In this document: piece by piece, positions 14,976-18,360 of the stretch
Layout of the letters: each line of letters opens with the position of its first letter
Numbering within the stretch: the stretch's first letter is position 1
Source: an uncultured Bacteroidales bacterium
GTDB lineage: Bacteria > Bacteroidota > Bacteroidia > Bacteroidales > UBA932
Direction: 5' to 3'
Length of the DNA: 18,360 nt
NCBI GenBank assembly: GCA_900322025.1
Contig: ONYJ01000039.1
Span: 1 to 18,360, forward strand
Made by a program: the position numbers and the translations under genes
The notes under the pieces: model-generated
Seen by the model: only the letters and a program-made list of their open reading frames with translations
What the model was told of the DNA's origin: nothing
Database searches by the model: none

Positions 14976-17485
14976 TTACTTCTCCTATCTTTTAATCTGG
15001 CTGTTAACTCTTCCCACTTGTAAAACAGAAAAGGTTGCAGGGTAAAGGTTATTGTTATAGTAAAGAGCATGCCAACCAAGGTGCTCAAACCTATAGACGA
15101 AATAGCCGGATGAACGGCAAACATAAGCAAAGACACGGCAAGTATCAGCATAACGGCAGAGAAGAAAATGGCCGAACGATGATATTTCAACAAGTCTTTT
15201 CTATCCTTACCTTTTGTAAGTCCGTCCATTACAAAAATACTGTAATCTACCCCCATCCCAAAAATAAAGGTAGATACTACAATATTTATTAGATTAAATT
15301 CCAAACCCACACACTTCATCAGCCCCAAAACCATAAACCAACTCATAAACATTGGCAAAAATGCTATTATGGCATGCACAAAGTTTCTTAGCGCAATAAA
15401 CAGAATCAACAACACAAACAGAGAAGATATTAGGAGAACCGTATTAAAATCGTGCTCCATAAGTTGCAGCATATCTGTTGTATAGAAGAAAGGATCTACT
15501 ACCAACACATGACCTTTGAGGCCTTGAGCGGCAGAAATACCTCCCTCTGCAAGGGCTGTAGAAATTTTCTTTATGGCATCTTTGGAAGGAGCACTTACTG
15601 ATGTAAATACCAGATAAGTACCATCCGGACTTTTTTCTATAAAGTTGTTCATCAGCCCCTGCGGCACAACTCCGGAAGAATACAAATCTGTTGCATTGTA
15701 CTGCTTGTCTATTGCCTCATAAAACGGCTCAAACATCTCTGCTTCAAATCCGTTTCTTTGAGCAGCTGCGGCTGTAAGTTTCTTTATCTGCGCTTTTTTC
15801 TCAGGAGTAAAATAAGCATTCCATTCGCTAATTCTTGCCTCTTGTTCAAAAGATGGAATAAGGAAAGAAGCCATATTGGAAACTCCTGTTATATTGTAGG
15901 AGCCGGAAGCTTGCATGGCAAGACACTCTTGAGCCATTAACTGATTGAGTTGCAAGGCAGAGTCTAAGTCTTTAGAATACACGGCATAATACTGACTAAG
16001 CATACCATCTTGAACTTTATCTCTATATAAAGATTCTGCTGTAATCACATCTTTTTCGTAGTGTCCCAGATGAGTAAGGTCTGTATCAAAATCCGCCTTA
16101 CCGCCGGTAAAAAATACACTTGCAATAAACACAGCGCATATCAGTATTATAAGCCACTTTTTTTTATGGTAAGGATATGTAGTTATTTTCTCTATCGAGG
16201 CAAAAGCCTTTTCGTCTTTTCTGCCGCTACCCCTAAAGAATTGCGGTAAAAAGAATATGGCCGCAAGGGTAGTACCCACCATTACAAACGAGGCCATTAA
16301 GCCAAAATCTCTAAGCAGCGGGCTTTTTGTAAATATCAGTCCGAGCAAACTCCCCACAGTTGTTAGGCAACCCAACATCACAGGCTTTGCTTGGTCTTTT
16401 ATAACTTGCTCTGTATCAGAAATATACTTATGATGAGTTATTATGTGTATGCAATAACTGAGAGCTACTCCTATTACTATACAACCTATTCCCAAGGCTA
16501 TAAAAGACATCTGGCCCTGCAGAAGATACATCGCCGCCACAGCCATAATTGTGCCCCACGCAAGAGGTATTAAGAGATATAGTAATGTATCTTTGGTTTT
16601 GAAGCAATAACCTATTATCAGCAATATCATAAGCAAGGCAATGCTTACGGTTACTATCAGGTCTTTCTTTATCCGTTTAGCATTAAACACGCTCTGTACC
16701 GGCGCACCGTAAAAAAGAACCTGAATATCCGGATGAGCCTCTTCAAAACATTGCTTTTCTTTAAGAATCAGATCTATAAGCCGTGTGCCAGCCTTGCTGT
16801 CCATAGCCTTGAAGGCCGGAGACAACAGAGCTATTGCACAGGTGCTGTCTCGAGAGAAAAGGTGCATAGATACCATAGACAGCCCGCTTTTTTTTCCTTT
16901 CTCGGAATCGGAAAATTCTTTCATGGCAATACTTCTGAAAGCCAATGGGTCTTTGCAAACAATATCATACCACATTCCGGAAATATCCGATTCCAAAAGC
17001 TGGCCGGAAAGCTGCATCAAAGAGTCTAAAGACTTTTGATTTAATATCTTATCAAGTTGAGGATAAAAGGATGTATTAAGAAAACAAGGAGCGTTATCCA
17101 AAATAAAATCTGCCCCATCTGCTAAAAGGGATGGCTCTATGCTATTGAAAATATCTTCTATATCTCCCTGCTTATCATGTGCTTGCAGAGAATCGCAAAA
17201 CACAGAAGCGGCTACGACCAAACTATCTGCTACCGATTCTTTGTCTAAAGTCTGCTGCCTCATTCTGAACAGCAGAAATATCTTGTCTTTAACTTTCAGA
17301 CGCTCAAAGGCATATCTTGCTCCTTTGTTATTTTCGGTAACAGGCAGAAGCTTTGATATGTCTTCTTCATAATACATTCTGCCGGCCAATACAGCCAGCA
17401 GAACAAAACTCGTTATGAGTAAAAGATAAAAAACGGCTCGGTGGCTTTTGAAAAACCTATAAGCCGCCAAAGCTATCCGGGTCAT
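14972..17485 (-). CDS. MMPL/RND-family lipid exporter
   Basis: An 837-aa inner-membrane protein with the duplicated RND layout. One helix lies at about 15-36, followed by a large periplasmic domain (40-270). Helices follow at about 275-294, 300-322, 326-346, 372-386 and 395-414. A new half begins with a helix at 443-460, a second periplasmic domain, then five helices from about 680 to the end. Conserved segments include GIGCIVIGVALSYCIHIITHH in the first half and FIFGMGVDYSIFVMDGL in the second; the latter has the usual Gly-Val-Asp-Tyr proton-relay-type motif. Members in aryl-polyene and flexirubin-like clusters are predicted to export the finished lipid for pickup by LolA. Its ATG directly follows the ACP stop (TAAATG), and its stop overlaps the oxidoreductase start. 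Confidence 0.92.
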   Translation of the reverse strand: MTRIALAAYRFFKSHRAVFYLLLITSFVLLAVLAGRMYYEEDISKLLPVTENNKGARYAFERLKVKDKIFLLFRMRQQTLDKESVADSLVVAASVFCDSLQAHDKQGDIEDIFNSIEPSLLADGADFILDNAPCFLNTSFYPQLDKILNQKSLDSLMQLSGQLLESDISGMWYDIVCKDPLAFRSIAMKEFSDSEKGKKSGLSMVSMHLFSRDSTCAIALLSPAFKAMDSKAGTRLIDLILKEKQCFEEAHPDIQVLFYGAPVQSVFNAKRIKKDLIVTVSIALLMILLIIGYCFKTKDTLLYLLIPLAWGTIMAVAAMYLLQGQMSFIALGIGCIVIGVALSYCIHIITHHKYISDTEQVIKDQAKPVMLGCLTTVGSLLGLIFTKSPLLRDFGLMASFVMVGTTLAAIFFLPQFFRGSGRKDEKAFASIEKITTYPYHKKKWLIILICAVFIASVFFTGGKADFDTDLTHLGHYEKDVITAESLYRDKVQDGMLSQYYAVYSKDLDSALQLNQLMAQECLAMQASGSYNITGVSNMASFLIPSFEQEARISEWNAYFTPEKKAQIKKLTAAAAQRNGFEAEMFEPFYEAIDKQYNATDLYSSGVVPQGLMNNFIEKSPDGTYLVFTSVSAPSKDAIKKISTALAEGGISAAQGLKGHVLVVDPFFYTTDMLQLMEHDFNTVLLISSLFVLLILFIALRNFVHAIIAFLPMFMSWFMVLGLMKCVGLEFNLINIVVSTFIFGMGVDYSIFVMDGLTKGKDRKDLLKYHRSAIFFSAVMLILAVSLLMFAVHPAISSIGLSTLVGMLFTITITFTLQPFLFYKWEELTARLKDRRSK

Positions 17486-17734
17486 TTATTTAGAAGATAT
17501 TCTCTCGTATAGAAAATCGTACAACTGGCTGAATGTTACAGCCTGCATAAGCTCAGTCCCTTTTATCTTCACATCAAAAGTTTCTTCTATAAGAGCCACA
17601 AGATCAACCAAAGAGAGACTATCTAAATCAAGAGTTTTCTTGATATCGGCATCTGGAGTTATTTCCTCTTTCTCTACTTCAAATTCATCTGCCAAAATCT
17701 GAATGGTCTTGGCAATCATTTCCTCTTTTGTCAT
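17486..17734 (-). CDS. Acyl carrier protein
   Basis: An acidic 82-aa four-helix carrier. The phosphopantetheine attachment Ser39 lies in LDLDSLSLVDLVALIEE, with the DSL signature and the following recognition helix. It differs from a housekeeping AcpP (usually GADSLD) and stands with a ketosynthase and an exporter, so it is a pathway-specific carrier for the cluster product. It follows the ketosynthase stop after 14 nt and abuts the exporter start without a gap, so it belongs to the same operon. It needs a phosphopantetheinyl transferase encoded elsewhere. Confidence 0.94.
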   Translation of the reverse strand: MTKEEMIAKTIQILADEFEVEKEEITPDADIKKTLDLDSLSLVDLVALIEETFDVKIKGTELMQAVTFSQLYDFLYERISSK

Positions 17735-17748
17735 ATTGGTCTATTTTA

Positions 17749-18360
17749 TTATCGTTTTAAGTTCTTAATTACTAAGGTAGAATTAGTACCTCCAAAACCA
17801 AATGAATTGGATAGGAAGGCATCGAATTTTTTTGTCAGTCGCTTAGATGGAATATTCAGTTTGGCCGAATCTTCATCGGGAGTTTCAAAGTTTATATTGG
17901 CTCCGATAAAATCGTTCTGCATCATAAGCATAGAATAAATAACCTCACTTGCTCCTGCCATCCACATCTCGTGGCCAGTTTGGCTCTTGGTAGAAGTTAC
18001 CGGCGGCATACTGCTGCCGAATACCTGATAAATAGCCTTAGCCTCGTTCTGGTCTCCTACCAATGTGCTGGTTGCGTGGGCATTTATGTAACCTATTTCA
18101 TTTACTTTCAGCCCCGAATGAGCAAGAGCCATTCTAAGGGAGCGTGCCGGCCCATCTACATTAGGCACAGAGATATGATCGCCGTTAGAAGAGAAACCAT
18201 AACCTAACACTTCAGCTATAATAGGAGCCCCTCTTTTTACAGCACTTTCATAATCTTCCAGAATTACCGTAGCAGCTCCGCCAGAAGGAACCAGACCATC
18301 TCTATTCTTATCAAACGGACGAGAAGCCTTTTCTGGATCGTTCTCACGCTTTGAAAATGC
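17749..18360 (-). CDS. FabF-like beta-ketoacyl-ACP synthase, C-terminal part (cut by window edge)
   Basis: The last 203 codons of a condensing enzyme. The frame is open to the window end, so the start and the active-site Cys are not visible; the GTG at 18210 is internal, not a start. Visible motifs are RPFDKNRDGLVPSGGAA (usual FabF RPFD..RDGFV.GEGA), the first catalytic His in NAHATST (usually NAHGTST), the conserved Lys and second His in KSQTGHEMWMAGASE (usually KS..GH..GAAG), and the closing NSFGFGGTN. The shifts (HAT for HGT, HEMWMAGASE for HLLGAAG) separate it from housekeeping FabF and suggest a secondary-metabolism subgroup. It is the first visible gene of the operon running down to 12721; its acyl substrate is unknown. 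Confidence 0.93.
   Translation of the reverse strand, partial: AFSKRENDPEKASRPFDKNRDGLVPSGGAATVILEDYESAVKRGAPIIAEVLGYGFSSNGDHISVPNVDGPARSLRMALAHSGLKVNEIGYINAHATSTLVGDQNEAKAIYQVFGSSMPPVTSTKSQTGHEMWMAGASEVIYSMLMMQNDFIGANINFETPDEDSAKLNIPSKRLTKKFDAFLSNSFGFGGTNSTLVIKNLKR

Noticed and set aside
17749..18210. Ketosynthase fragment as a short gene starting at 18210
   Set aside because: The base triplet there is an internal GTG; the frame continues without a stop to the window edge with conserved ketosynthase sequence.

Overview
The window looks like chromosomal DNA of a Bacteroidales-type Bacteroidota. The evidence is AT-rich intergenic DNA, many upstream regions with the Bacteroidota -7 box TAnnTTTG instead of sigma70 boxes, few Shine-Dalgarno sequences, and family content: FeoA-FeoB fusion, DUF4465 lipoprotein, DUF5686 outer-membrane protein, CdaA cyclase and C69 dipeptidase. 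The genus cannot be told from the sequence.

Layout. 1-966 (+): the end of an unknown gene overlapping an unknown exported protein or lipoprotein. 991-1208: a three-unit repeat array with a palindromic, sequence-variable core. 1230-3827 (-): the ferrous iron transporter FeoAB. 3986-4828 (+): a DUF4465 lipoprotein, divergent from feoAB. 4916-5057: a nested, paired-hairpin structured region between convergent genes. 5096-6808 (-): a C69 dipeptidase, divergent from a small Spy/CpxP-like periplasmic protein (6884-7303, +) across a palindromic promoter. 7307-8092 (-): the c-di-AMP synthase CdaA. 8320-9666 (+): an M20 dipeptidase with a bidirectional terminator. 9734-9805 (-): tRNA-Glu(CTC) with its own promoter. 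9854-12478 (-): a DUF5686 outer-membrane protein.

12721-18360 (-) is one tightly packed operon cut by the right edge. In transcription order it holds a FabF-like ketosynthase, an acyl carrier protein, an MMPL/RND-type exporter, a CrtI-like FAD oxidoreductase and a LolA-like lipid carrier. This combination is typical of the aryl-polyene/flexirubin class of lipid-linked pigment clusters: chains are built on the ACP by ketosynthases, modified, moved across the inner membrane by the MMPL protein and carried to the outer membrane by LolA. The product cannot be named from this window.

The most unusual signal is the repeat family at 991-1208. It has conserved arms around a 16-17 nt centre that differs in each copy yet is palindromic each time. 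A fourth copy lies in frame in the lolA-like gene, in the signal-peptide region, where it adds 26 residues including three cysteines and separates the hydrophobic core from an apparent ancestral AVA-Q cleavage site.
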